From positions 1 to 64,000 of the forward strand of contig JBMOKU010000016.1 in NCBI GenBank assembly GCA_049324315.1: a DNA stretch of 64,000 nt, in the 5' to 3' direction. The position numbers and the translations under genes are program-made. The notes under the pieces are model-generated. The model was not told where the DNA came from. It searched no databases and worked only from the letters and a program-made list of their open reading frames with translations. Below, one piece after another: positions 52,420 through 61,109 of the stretch. Every line of letters starts with the position of its first letter. Positions within the stretch are counted from its first letter, which is position 1. This DNA is from JBMOKU01 sp049324315 (GTDB lineage Bacteria > Bacillota > Clostridia > Peptostreptococcales > Thermotaleaceae).

Positions 52420-53082
52420 ATGAATGAAAACAATAAGCAGCAAATCATTGACAACACGATTCGGTATGTGAGAGGAAAATTAGAAGGTGAAGGGTCAGGA
52501 CATGATTGGTGGCATGTTTATAGAGTATATAAAAGTGCCAAGGCGATTGCAGCCAACGAAAAAGCAGATGAATTCATTGTAAGCTTAGGTGCACTTTTGC
52601 ATGATATTGCTGATTTTAAATTTCATAATGGAGATATGGAAGTTGGACCAAGGGTTGCCAAGGAATGGCTTGAAAGTTTACATGTAGATGAAGAAATAAT
52701 AACGCATATTGAATATATAATTAGAAATGTCTCTTTTAAAGGTGCCAAGGTAAAAATGACGATGGACACAATTGAAGGGAAAATAGTACAGGATGCAGAT
52801 AGGCTAGATGCAATTGGAGCTATTGGAATTGCTAGAACATTTGCATACGGTGGATTTAAGAATAGAGAAATATATAATCCGGATGTAAAACCTCAGATTC
52901 ATGAAACATTCGAACAATATAAAAGTGGTAGCGGACATAGTATTAATCATTTTTATGAAAAATTATTGCTTTTAAAAGATATGATGAATACCGAAACTGG
53001 TAGAAAGATGGCAGAAGAAAGGCATAAGTTTATGGAAATATACCTTAAAGAATTTTATGATGAATGGGATGGAAGAAAGTAA
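52420..53082 (+). CDS. HD-domain phosphohydrolase, YedJ-like
   Basis: HD proteins hydrolyse phosphate esters of nucleotides with a divalent metal. The 220 residues show the first ligand in GHDWWHVYRVYKSAK near residue 27, the HD pair in LLHDIADFKFH near 62 and the last Asp in VQDADRLDAIGA near 126. GGGAGG precedes the ATG. The substrate is unknown. Confidence 0.88.
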   Translation: MNENNKQQIIDNTIRYVRGKLEGEGSGHDWWHVYRVYKSAKAIAANEKADEFIVSLGALLHDIADFKFHNGDMEVGPRVAKEWLESLHVDEEIITHIEYIIRNVSFKGAKVKMTMDTIEGKIVQDADRLDAIGAIGIARTFAYGGFKNREIYNPDVKPQIHETFEQYKSGSGHSINHFYEKLLLLKDMMNTETGRKMAEERHKFMEIYLKEFYDEWDGRK

Positions 53083-53255
53083 TGATTGTACAATATTAAG
53101 TTTACACCATCGAATAGGAAGGATGAAATTTTATGTTCAGAAAATTTTCAACGATGAGCTTTCATGATACTTTGCCAAAATGAATGTGGTTTAGATGTGT
53201 TGGATAATCGACGTATCTGCTGTGATTGTAAAATCAATTATACTGGAGTTTTATT

Positions 53256-53696
53256 ATGAAGATATGCTTTAGAAGAAGTGCAACTACTATTTTGATTGGA
53301 TATTCGTTATTGTTAAGTTATTGGATGCTATGGGGATTTGGAAGAAGAGTACATTCAGAATACATGTACAACCTGAAACCATTGTCTACGATCAAACACT
53401 TTATGCAGATTAGTAGTTTTAATTCAAATACATGGATGATTAACTTAGCTGGAAATATTGGTGTTTTCGTTCCTTTTGGGGTACTTATTCCTCTAATCTT
53501 CGGTAAAAAGTACACAAAGCTGGTAATCATATTTTTGAGCGGATTGTCGATTTTAGAGATATTGCAGTTAATCACACGAAGAGGAAGTTTTGATATTGAT
53601 GATTTCATTTTAAACACATTAGGAGCTACGATTGGCTATGGAATATATAGAATTGTAAGATGGTGGTTTTATTTAAAGAGAGGTGGCATTACATAA
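53256..53696 (+). CDS. VanZ-like membrane protein
   Basis: The 146 residues contain about four hydrophobic segments and the family pattern WMINLAGNIGVFVPFGVLIP near 66, SILEILQLITRRGSFDIDD near 99 and LNTLGATIGYGIYR. VanZ-like proteins are linked to glycopeptide tolerance in some species, but most have no known role. A short zinc-ribbon-like scrap (CGLDVLDNRRICCDC) is visible upstream near 53175. Confidence 0.82.
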   Translation: MKICFRRSATTILIGYSLLLSYWMLWGFGRRVHSEYMYNLKPLSTIKHFMQISSFNSNTWMINLAGNIGVFVPFGVLIPLIFGKKYTKLVIIFLSGLSILEILQLITRRGSFDIDDFILNTLGATIGYGIYRIVRWWFYLKRGGIT

Positions 53697-53753
53697 TAAT
53701 GTATTCAGGTATGAGAACGAGATATTGAAAAATAAAATATGGGGGAATTTAAA

Positions 53754-54707
53754 ATGAGCGGGATGACATACACGAACTTGATTAATGAAACATTAGCGTT
53801 ATATTTTCAAAAGGATTACGTAAAAGCATATAATTTTATTACCGACAATGCTTCGAAAGTGAAAGGGAATCATGCGCAGATATATAATTTTAGATATGCG
53901 ATAGCTTGTAGAGCGGGTTTAAATGAATTGGCCATGGAGATAATGCGTGAGGCAATTATGGATAAAGGCTATTGGTATTCATATGATTATTTAATGAGCG
54001 ATGATGATTTAAAGCCTTTATATGACTATAAGGATTTTGGCGAATTAGCGAATATATGTAAGGCTAGAGAAATTGAGGCGAAGAAAAATTCTAAACCTGA
54101 CTTGAAAGTATTCATGCCTAATAACTTAGCAGATAATAACAAGCATCCTTTAATAATTGCATTGCATGGAAATGGAGAGAATATACTTATAACAGAAGAT
54201 TATTGGAATTCATGTGTTAAGAATAATTATATGTTAGCGTTACCACAATCTTCTGATATTGAATTCTCAGATGCTTACGGTTGGAATGACATTGAAAAGG
54301 GAACGGAAGAGTTTGAAAAACATTATGAGAAAATGGTAGAAAATTATAATATAGATTCTAAAAATATCACTATAGGCGGCTTTTCTGCCGGAGCTAGGGT
54401 TGCACTATACGCTGTATTAAAAGGTGTCATTCAAGCAAAGGGTTTTATTTTTGTGGGACCATGGCTGCCAGAAATTGAAGAATGGGAGACTCTGTTAGAT
54501 GAATTAAAAGTAAAAGGTGTTAAGAGTTATATTATATGTGGTGATAAAGATGAAGACTGTTTTGAAGGCTCAAAGAAGTTTGTTGAAATGTTAAATCAAA
54601 GAAACATACCCAATATATTTAAGGTGATAGAAGGTTTAAAACATGATTATCCAACTGACTTTGACAAAGAATTGGAAGAAGCTATAAAATTTATAACAAA
54701 AGCATGA
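53754..54707 (+). CDS. Alpha/beta hydrolase (esterase/phospholipase-like) with helical N-terminal region
   Basis: The 317 residues begin with about 100 residues of tetratricopeptide-like helices and continue as an alpha/beta hydrolase: LIIALHGNGENILI near 136, the nucleophile in GGFSAGARVALYA near 210, and an acid/His pair in GDKDEDCFEG and GLKHDYP. The ATG at 53754 follows GGGGGAA. No signal peptide is present. The substrate is unknown. Confidence 0.82.
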   Translation: MSGMTYTNLINETLALYFQKDYVKAYNFITDNASKVKGNHAQIYNFRYAIACRAGLNELAMEIMREAIMDKGYWYSYDYLMSDDDLKPLYDYKDFGELANICKAREIEAKKNSKPDLKVFMPNNLADNNKHPLIIALHGNGENILITEDYWNSCVKNNYMLALPQSSDIEFSDAYGWNDIEKGTEEFEKHYEKMVENYNIDSKNITIGGFSAGARVALYAVLKGVIQAKGFIFVGPWLPEIEEWETLLDELKVKGVKSYIICGDKDEDCFEGSKKFVEMLNQRNIPNIFKVIEGLKHDYPTDFDKELEEAIKFITKA

Positions 54708-54750
54708 TTTTACATAACAAGTATGGTTATTTTCAAAAGAAGAACTTTAA

Positions 54751-54786
54751 AATGATGACCACCTATCAATATAGGTGGTCATCATT
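54751..54786. terminator. Bidirectional terminator
   Basis: A perfect 16-bp stem, AATGATGACCACCTAT with its complement and loop CAAT, lies between the converging esterase and peroxiredoxin genes. Confidence 0.8.
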
Positions 54787-54800
54787 AAGATATTCTTATC

Positions 54801-55340
54801 TTACAGATGCTCTTCTCCTGGCTGCCAATCAATAGGGCATAGTCCACCGGATTGTAAAGCTTGTAATACTCTAAGGGTTTCGTCAACGCTTCTGCCTACA
54901 TTTAGATCATGAACAACGGAATATCGGAGAACGCCTTCAGGATCAATGATAAATAAACCTCTTAATGCGATTCCATCTTCTTCCATCAAAATTCCATAAT
55001 CTCGAGCTACTTTTTGCGTCATATCAGAAGCTAACGGAAACGCCAGCTGACCAAGGCCTCCCTGATCTTTTGGTGCATTGATCCATGCTTTATGGGAATG
55101 TTCGCTGTCTGTACTGACCCCTAAAACCTCCGCATTCATCTTTTGAAAGTCGGAGATTCTTCTGTTAAAGCCTGTTATCTCAGTGGGACAAACAAACGTA
55201 AAGTCCAGGGGATAGAAAAACATAACCAGCCATTTTCCTTTGTAGTTATCTAATGTAACCTTTCCAAATTCTTTTCCATTGCCCTGTACTGTTTTCATTT
55301 CAAAGTGTGGGGCTTGTCTACCAACTAATCTTTCTGCCAT
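54801..55340 (-). CDS. Peroxiredoxin, AhpC/TSA family
   Basis: The enzyme reduces peroxides. The 179 residues have the peroxidatic Cys in DFTFVCPTEITGF near residue 51 and a resolving Cys in GGLCPIDWQPGE near 171, so it is a typical 2-Cys form. AGGAGG precedes the ATG. An inverted repeat upstream at 55397 suggests peroxide- or iron-dependent control. No AhpF is adjacent. Confidence 0.95.
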   Translation of the reverse strand: MAERLVGRQAPHFEMKTVQGNGKEFGKVTLDNYKGKWLVMFFYPLDFTFVCPTEITGFNRRISDFQKMNAEVLGVSTDSEHSHKAWINAPKDQGGLGQLAFPLASDMTQKVARDYGILMEEDGIALRGLFIIDPEGVLRYSVVHDLNVGRSVDETLRVLQALQSGGLCPIDWQPGEEHL

Positions 55341-55396
55341 TGTATAATACCTCCTGAAATTTAAAATCTAATCATTGTATTCCCCAAAAATAAAAA

Positions 55397-55435
55397 AAAT
55401 AATCATGAAAATGATAATTATTTTCATGATTATTT
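55397..55435. promoter_or_regulatory. Inverted repeat, PerR/Fur-type operator candidate
   Basis: AAATAATCATGAAAAT and its exact complement are separated by GATAATT. The centre (ATGATAATTAT) is like PerR/Fur boxes. It lies 57 bases before the peroxiredoxin start. Confidence 0.45.
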
Positions 55436-55505
55436 TACTAAGAATAGATATTATTGCGCATAGAGCCTGAGAATGGAAAATAAATATTAAGAGGGGGGTG
55501 ATCAA

Positions 55506-56858
55506 ATGGTAAAAAGTAAGAATCGACCTTTTACTCTTTTTTTGTGTCTACTGGTAAGTGGTTTTCTTATTCTAGGACCGATTTTTTTTATTGAATACAG
55601 AGCTAGGGTATATAATAATCTTGAAACGGAGAAAAAAAGTGATTGGAAGGGTGTCATTACTGTTTGGGACTACCCTAGATTGGATAGTACGGATGGAACG
55701 AGATATGGATGGATGACCAGCAAGATTAAGAAATTCGAAAGAGACAATCCCGGTGTATATATTGTTTTTAGGCCGTTAAACCCAAAAACCGGACCTTTAG
55801 AATTGGAAACAGCTGCTAGAACGAAGACGTATCCGGATATTGCTCCTGTAGCTACAGAGTATGCTTATATATCTCAAAACCTACTGGAATCTGTGGATCC
55901 TTATTTAACCGGTGATGAGATGAACGATTATAAGGTTCAAGCTCTATCAGCAGTAAGGTTTGATGGGAAGCTGTGGGGTTTCCCTTGGATGATGACAACC
56001 ACAACAATGCTATTAAATGTGGATATATTTCGAGAGAAAGGTGTACCCATACCAAAGGACGGAAATTGGACGTATCAAGAATTCGTGGATACCTTAACGA
56101 AACTTACCTATGATAGAGATGGAGATGGCAAAAACGATGTCTTCGGATTCAATTCATACATTGATCTTAATAACTATAACACCTGGGGAATTATACTTTC
56201 CGATGGGGCCGAGATTTTTGATGATCAATCAAACTATTCCTTTTATGGCGACAAGGCCCAAAATGGCTTAAAGAAACTGGTAGACTTGAAACAAGTATAT
56301 GGTGTGACGCCAAATAATTTTGGAAAGAATTCAGAAAAAGAGGCTTGGGATAGTTTCGTAAAAGATAGACGTGTAGCTGTATATCCAACGGGTACATGGG
56401 CAATTAACGTACTGGAAGATCTGAGACGACAGGGACAAGGATTTGAATATGCCGTTGTCAATTTCCCCATTGGGGACTCAGGTATACCCATATCCGTTGC
56501 CAATAATGTTTCAGCCTATGGTATTTTTAAACAAGAGGACCCTAAAAAGTTGGAAATGTGCGTGAAATTTCTGAAATATGTGACGGAGGATCAATATCAG
56601 GCAGAGCTATATAAATTGGGCGTATTTCCAGCTAAAAAGACGGTTGAGAATATCTACAAAAATAATCGAATGATGGCTAGGATCGAGGAAACAATGCCTT
56701 ATGCCAAGGGTCTTCCAAGGCATCCACATTGGATGACAATTGATGGTATTCTACAGAGTCAAATCAGGCAAGCGGTATTGGGAAGTAAAACCGTTGAAGA
56801 AGCACTAAATGAAGCTAGACAAAAGGTTGAGTCCTATCTTTCACTTTTAGAAAAATGA
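55506..56858 (+). CDS. Extracellular solute-binding protein, family 1
   Basis: The 450 residues begin with a hydrophobic anchor (LFLCLLVSGFLILGPIFFIE) without a lipobox cysteine, then a bilobed solute-binding fold (GVITVWDYPR near 48, YDRDGDGKNDVFGFNSY near 200, GTWAINVLEDLRRQG near 298). Such proteins usually feed carbohydrate ABC importers. No permease or ATPase gene is adjacent, so it is an orphan. GAGGGGGG precedes the ATG. Confidence 0.85.
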   Translation: MVKSKNRPFTLFLCLLVSGFLILGPIFFIEYRARVYNNLETEKKSDWKGVITVWDYPRLDSTDGTRYGWMTSKIKKFERDNPGVYIVFRPLNPKTGPLELETAARTKTYPDIAPVATEYAYISQNLLESVDPYLTGDEMNDYKVQALSAVRFDGKLWGFPWMMTTTTMLLNVDIFREKGVPIPKDGNWTYQEFVDTLTKLTYDRDGDGKNDVFGFNSYIDLNNYNTWGIILSDGAEIFDDQSNYSFYGDKAQNGLKKLVDLKQVYGVTPNNFGKNSEKEAWDSFVKDRRVAVYPTGTWAINVLEDLRRQGQGFEYAVVNFPIGDSGIPISVANNVSAYGIFKQEDPKKLEMCVKFLKYVTEDQYQAELYKLGVFPAKKTVENIYKNNRMMARIEETMPYAKGLPRHPHWMTIDGILQSQIRQAVLGSKTVEEALNEARQKVESYLSLLEK

Positions 56859-56957
56859 AACAGGACATTTACAGGATATGCCTTGTTTTTACGATTTCAA
56901 AAAGGTATACTTAATTTGATTCATCACAGGGTAATGTAAACATAAGGAGTGGTTATC

Positions 56958-57872
56958 GTGGATATTGAAAAGATATATAATCAGTTGAAAGAAAAAATCC
57001 AATCTTCTAATATAATAAAAGACGAAAGTATGGCAAAGCATACTTCCTTCAAAATTGGAGGACCTGTTGATATAATGGTAATACCAGAGACCTTTGAGGA
57101 GTTGAAAAGCGTTGTAAGTGTATGCATAGAGAATCAAATCCCGTATTATATTATTGGAAATGGCAGCAACCTGCTGGTTAGGGATAAAGGTATACGGGGC
57201 GTGGTTATAAAAGTGGCTGAAAATTTCAGTAAGGTTCATATTGAGGGCACACGAGTAACGGCTCAGGCAGGAGTTTTGCTTTCTGTACTCTCAAAGATGA
57301 TCATGAGAGAACACTTGGAAGGATTTGAGTTTGCCAGCGGTATACCCGGAACCTTGGGTGGAGGATTGACCATGAATGCCGGTGCCTACGGTGGAGAAGT
57401 GAAGGATGTGGTGGTTGGTGCCTCTGTTCTAGATGAAATGGGAAATGTTCACTACCTGGATAAGGAAGCCCTTGAACTGGAATATCGAAGCAGTATGATA
57501 CAGAAAAAGGGTTATATTGTTTTAGAAGTAGATATGGAATTGAAAAAGGGAGACTATCAAAAAATAAAGGAAACCGTTGATGATCTTACGCAAAAAAGGA
57601 CGTCAAAGCAGCCCCTGCATCTACCCAGCGCTGGCAGCACATTTAAGCGGCCGCCGGGGCATTTTGCCGGAAAACTGATAGAGGATGCAGGGCTTAAAGG
57701 TGTACGAGTCGGTGGTGCTCAGGTATCGGATCAGCACTGCGGCTTTGTTGTTAACGTCGGAAATGCAACGGCAGAGGACGTCATTAACCTAATAAAACTT
57801 ATTGAAAAGACCGTCAGGGATAAATTTGGTGTAGAACTGCATCCGGAAGTGAAGATCATTGGAGAAATCTAA
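56958..57872 (+). CDS. murB: UDP-N-acetylenolpyruvoylglucosamine reductase
   Basis: MurB makes UDP-MurNAc in peptidoglycan synthesis, using FAD and NADPH. The 304 residues have GNGSNLLVRDKGIRG near 79, GIPGTLGGGLTMNAGAYGGE near 130, and LPSAGSTFKRPPG near 220 with the catalytic Ser. GTG 56958 has AAGGAG eight bases upstream. It heads the murB-PHP-rapZ-yvcK run. Confidence 0.97.
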   Translation: MDIEKIYNQLKEKIQSSNIIKDESMAKHTSFKIGGPVDIMVIPETFEELKSVVSVCIENQIPYYIIGNGSNLLVRDKGIRGVVIKVAENFSKVHIEGTRVTAQAGVLLSVLSKMIMREHLEGFEFASGIPGTLGGGLTMNAGAYGGEVKDVVVGASVLDEMGNVHYLDKEALELEYRSSMIQKKGYIVLEVDMELKKGDYQKIKETVDDLTQKRTSKQPLHLPSAGSTFKRPPGHFAGKLIEDAGLKGVRVGGAQVSDQHCGFVVNVGNATAEDVINLIKLIEKTVRDKFGVELHPEVKIIGEI

Positions 57873-57899
57873 GAAGAAAAACACTGGAGTGAATATAAG

Positions 57900-58631
57900 A
57901 TGAAAGTTTTTGCAGATTATCATACCCATACAAAATATAGTCATGGCAAAGGAACCATTCAAGAAAATGTAGATGAAGCCATCAGAAAAGGACTTAAAGA
58001 AGTGGCTATCACAGACCACGGATTTCGTCATATGGGCTTTGGTGTAAAACGTAAGGATCTAAAAAAAATGAGAAAAGAGATTGATGAGATCAATCGTTCC
58101 ACTGACAAAATCAACGTTAAACTAGGTCTGGAAGGAAATATCATCAGCACCGATGGAGAAATTGATATTGATAAAAACACTGAAAAAGAACTAGACATTG
58201 TTTTGGTGGGCTATCATTTTGGTGCAATGCCTTCACAGTTTGTTGAAGGAAGCAAAATGCACGGTTTGAACCTTGTGGCAAAATATTTACCATCTTTAGA
58301 AAAGAAGGCTCGTGTAGTGAATACAAAGGCTGTGGTTGAAGCGATTCATAAAAATTCAATCGATATCCTAACCCACCCGGGTGCTAAAGCCAGCATTGAT
58401 ACGGCGGAGGTGGCCAGAGCGGCAGCTCAGCGGGGAACCGCCCTTGAAATAAACAGCAGTCATGGATATTTAACCGTAGAATATATTAAGACGGCCATGA
58501 AAGAAGGGGTAAAGTTTGTTATTGACAGCGACGCCCATAGACCCCAGGACGTCGGGAATGTTGAGGCAGGTATAAAGAGAGCTGTTCAAGCCGGGCTAAA
58601 AGCAGATCAAATCATTAACGCTGAGGACTAA
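57900..58631 (+). CDS. PHP-domain phosphoesterase, YcdX-like
   Basis: PHP proteins are metal-dependent phosphoesterases. The 243 residues carry the metal motifs ADYHTHTKYSHGKG near residue 5, AITDHGFRHMGFG near 39, NILTHPGAK-type DILTHPGA near 158 and IDSDAHRP near 210. The gene lies 27 bases after murB and 18 before rapZ. The substrate is unknown. Confidence 0.88.
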   Translation: MKVFADYHTHTKYSHGKGTIQENVDEAIRKGLKEVAITDHGFRHMGFGVKRKDLKKMRKEIDEINRSTDKINVKLGLEGNIISTDGEIDIDKNTEKELDIVLVGYHFGAMPSQFVEGSKMHGLNLVAKYLPSLEKKARVVNTKAVVEAIHKNSIDILTHPGAKASIDTAEVARAAAQRGTALEINSSHGYLTVEYIKTAMKEGVKFVIDSDAHRPQDVGNVEAGIKRAVQAGLKADQIINAED

Positions 58632-58649
58632 CAAAGGAGGGGAATAAGG

Positions 58650-59516
58650 ATGAAATTCGTCATCATTACAGGATTATCCGGGGCAGGAAAAAGTCAAGCA
58701 ATGAAAAGTATGGAGGATTTAGGCTTCTACTGTGTAGATAACCTACCGCCTTCATTAATTCCTAAATTTGCAGAATTATGTTTTCATGCAAAGGGAGAGA
58801 TTGAAAAAATAGCATTAGTGATTGATATACGGGGTGGTCGTTTTTTTGATGATTTATTTGACAGCTTAAACACCCTTCAGCATTTGGGTTATCACTACGA
58901 AATCTTATTTCTAGAAACTTCGGATGATGTCTTGATCAAGCGCTTCAAAGAATCCAGAAGAAATCATCCTCTTAGTCCAGACGGAAGACTGATTGAAGGT
59001 ATCGCAGCTGAGAGGGAGAAACTTGCAAAACTAAAAGAAAAGGCAACTCATATCATTGATACATCAAACTTGATTGTGGGACAATTACGGGATGAAATTA
59101 AAAAAATCTATCTACATGGGGTAAGCTCTGATAATCTAACCATATCCGTTTTGTCTTTTGGTTTTAAGAAAGGAATTCCTTTAGATGCAGATTTAGTGTT
59201 TGATGTAAGATTTTTACCTAACCCCCACTATATAGAAGAACTGCGACCCTTTACGGGAAATGATCAAAGTGTCCGTGATTATGTGATGAAGTGGCCGGAA
59301 ACCATAGCCTTTGTTCAGAAATTAGAGGACATGATCGATTTTCTTATCCCATTCTATATCAAGGAAGGGAAATCACAGCTTGTTATCGCTGTTGGTTGTA
59401 CAGGAGGCAGGCACCGATCTGTGACCATTGCCAATAAACTTTATGAAAAACTGAAAGAAGACGGTCATAGGGTGATTGTCAATCATAGAGATGCTTCAAA
59501 GCCTACAGGTGAGTAA
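58650..59516 (+). CDS. rapZ: RNase adapter / nucleotide-binding protein RapZ (YvcJ)
   Basis: RapZ-family proteins bind nucleotides; in E. coli RapZ steers small-RNA decay for amino-sugar synthesis, and in Bacillus YvcJ affects competence. The 288 residues have Walker A GLSGAGKSQA near residue 8, GFYCVDNLPPSLIPKF near 25 and the C-terminal GCTGGRHRSV near 250. yvcK begins two bases after the stop. Confidence 0.95.
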   Translation: MKFVIITGLSGAGKSQAMKSMEDLGFYCVDNLPPSLIPKFAELCFHAKGEIEKIALVIDIRGGRFFDDLFDSLNTLQHLGYHYEILFLETSDDVLIKRFKESRRNHPLSPDGRLIEGIAAEREKLAKLKEKATHIIDTSNLIVGQLRDEIKKIYLHGVSSDNLTISVLSFGFKKGIPLDADLVFDVRFLPNPHYIEELRPFTGNDQSVRDYVMKWPETIAFVQKLEDMIDFLIPFYIKEGKSQLVIAVGCTGGRHRSVTIANKLYEKLKEDGHRVIVNHRDASKPTGE

Positions 59517-59518
59517 GC

Positions 59519-60868
59519 ATGGGCTTGTTTGATTGGTTAAAGCCTGGCTTGCGTCTCAAACGGTGGCTTCTAGTTGGGGGTATGGGGGTATTTTTTATTG
59601 TTGTAGGGTGTTATCCAATGATCAGGCGTTTGCTGGGAGAACAATTGGTTACGGAATCTACGGTTATTCTGACCTTAAGCGGTATCGTATTGTTGGTGTT
59701 TGCAGTGAAGGGGATGTTTCTTTCCGTATTGAAACTTTTAGACATTCCCAGTACCCAGCAAGGATATAGGTTATTGATTGATAAAAAGCTATATGATAAG
59801 CGAATTTTGGCCAAAGGGCCTAAAATTGTTGTCATTGGAGGAGGAACCGGACTATCCATTCTGTTAAGGGGACTTAAAAAATATACGACGAATATTACTG
59901 CCATCGTAACTGTTGCTGATGATGGCGGTGGATCAGGAAAAATCCGTGAGGATTTAGGGATGCTGCCGCCAGGCGATATTAGGAACTGTATTTTAGCTTT
60001 GGCGGATACAGAACCTATTATGGAGAGACTTCTTCAATACCGCTTTGAAGAAGGTTCCTTGAAAGGACAAAGCTTTGGCAATCTATTGATAGCTGCAATG
60101 AATGGTATATCCAGTAATTTTGAGGAAGCCATCAAGAAAATCAATGATGTACTGGCAGTTACCGGAACCGTTCTACCGGTCACCACCGAAAATGTAACTT
60201 TGTACGCAAAGCTGAAAAATGAAAAGGTAATCAAAGGGGAGTCACAGATACCCATTAAGGCATTGGAAATGGAAAGTGAGATTGAACAAGTTTTCTTGAA
60301 GCCAAATCAAGCAAAAGCGTTGGATGAAGCCCTTTTAGCCATTGAAAATGCAGATATTATCATATTAGGACCGGGAAGCTTGTATACCAGTGTTATACCG
60401 AATCTGTTAGTGGACGGTATTGGAGAAGGCATACGAAGGGCCAAAGGAATTAAGGCGTATATCGCCAATGTGATGACCCAACCGGGAGAGACAGATGGTT
60501 ATGGCGTATGGAGGCATATTGAAGCCATTAAGAATCACTGCTGTTATGTGGATCTGGACTATGTTTTTGTTAACAATGAAGAAATCCCCTATGAAATCAT
60601 TGAAAAATATGCTAAAGATGGTGCGAAACCTGTTCGGTTAACTGTAGAAGATAAATCAATGATTGAAAAAAGCAGTATGAAAATCATTGAGGGGAAATTT
60701 ATTGATATCAAGAAGCAATATGTAAGGCATGATGCAGAAAAGCTTGGACAAATTATTTCCAAACTGGCAAGTGATGAAAAATTAGCAGGCAAAAATGAAG
60801 TTGCTTTCTTACGTGCAAGAAGAATGCTAGAAGGGTTTATAATCGCCATCAAAAAAAGATCAGAATAG
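59519..60868 (+). CDS. yvcK: Gluconeogenesis factor YvcK/CofD-like protein
   Basis: YvcK binds UDP-sugars and is needed for growth on gluconeogenic carbon and for cell shape. The 449 residues begin with two hydrophobic segments (near 15-36 and 46-66), so this version is membrane-anchored, followed by the CofD-like domain (VVIGGGTGLSILLRGLKKY near 102, ADDGGGSGKIRE near 135, GPGSLYTSVIPNL near 285). The usual neighbour whiA is missing; a strong terminator follows. Confidence 0.93.
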   Translation: MGLFDWLKPGLRLKRWLLVGGMGVFFIVVGCYPMIRRLLGEQLVTESTVILTLSGIVLLVFAVKGMFLSVLKLLDIPSTQQGYRLLIDKKLYDKRILAKGPKIVVIGGGTGLSILLRGLKKYTTNITAIVTVADDGGGSGKIREDLGMLPPGDIRNCILALADTEPIMERLLQYRFEEGSLKGQSFGNLLIAAMNGISSNFEEAIKKINDVLAVTGTVLPVTTENVTLYAKLKNEKVIKGESQIPIKALEMESEIEQVFLKPNQAKALDEALLAIENADIIILGPGSLYTSVIPNLLVDGIGEGIRRAKGIKAYIANVMTQPGETDGYGVWRHIEAIKNHCCYVDLDYVFVNNEEIPYEIIEKYAKDGAKPVRLTVEDKSMIEKSSMKIIEGKFIDIKKQYVRHDAEKLGQIISKLASDEKLAGKNEVAFLRARRMLEGFIIAIKKRSE

Positions 60869-60893
60869 TTATCTGATCTTTTTTGATGGCGAT
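60841..60893 (+). terminator. Long terminator overlapping the yvcK end
   Basis: A stem of about 23 bp (AATCGCCATCAAAAAA / TTTTTTGATGGCGATT with GATCAGA / TCTGATC inside, one bulged A) begins within the last yvcK codons. Confidence 0.7.
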
Positions 60894-61109
60894 TGCTGCA
60901 TCGTAGAAAGATTAAAAAATATATTTTTATTACAAAAAATGAAGGAGTATTCAAAAAAATGTAGAAAAGTACTATCATAATCATTCATGCGCCGCATATT
61001 GTATTTATGAAAATTATATAGGATATGATAAATAAAAGCTGCAGCACAACAGATATCCTATACAAAGTGTTTATATGGAAAAAGGATTTGATTAGAGGGA
61101 GGGGTTTTT

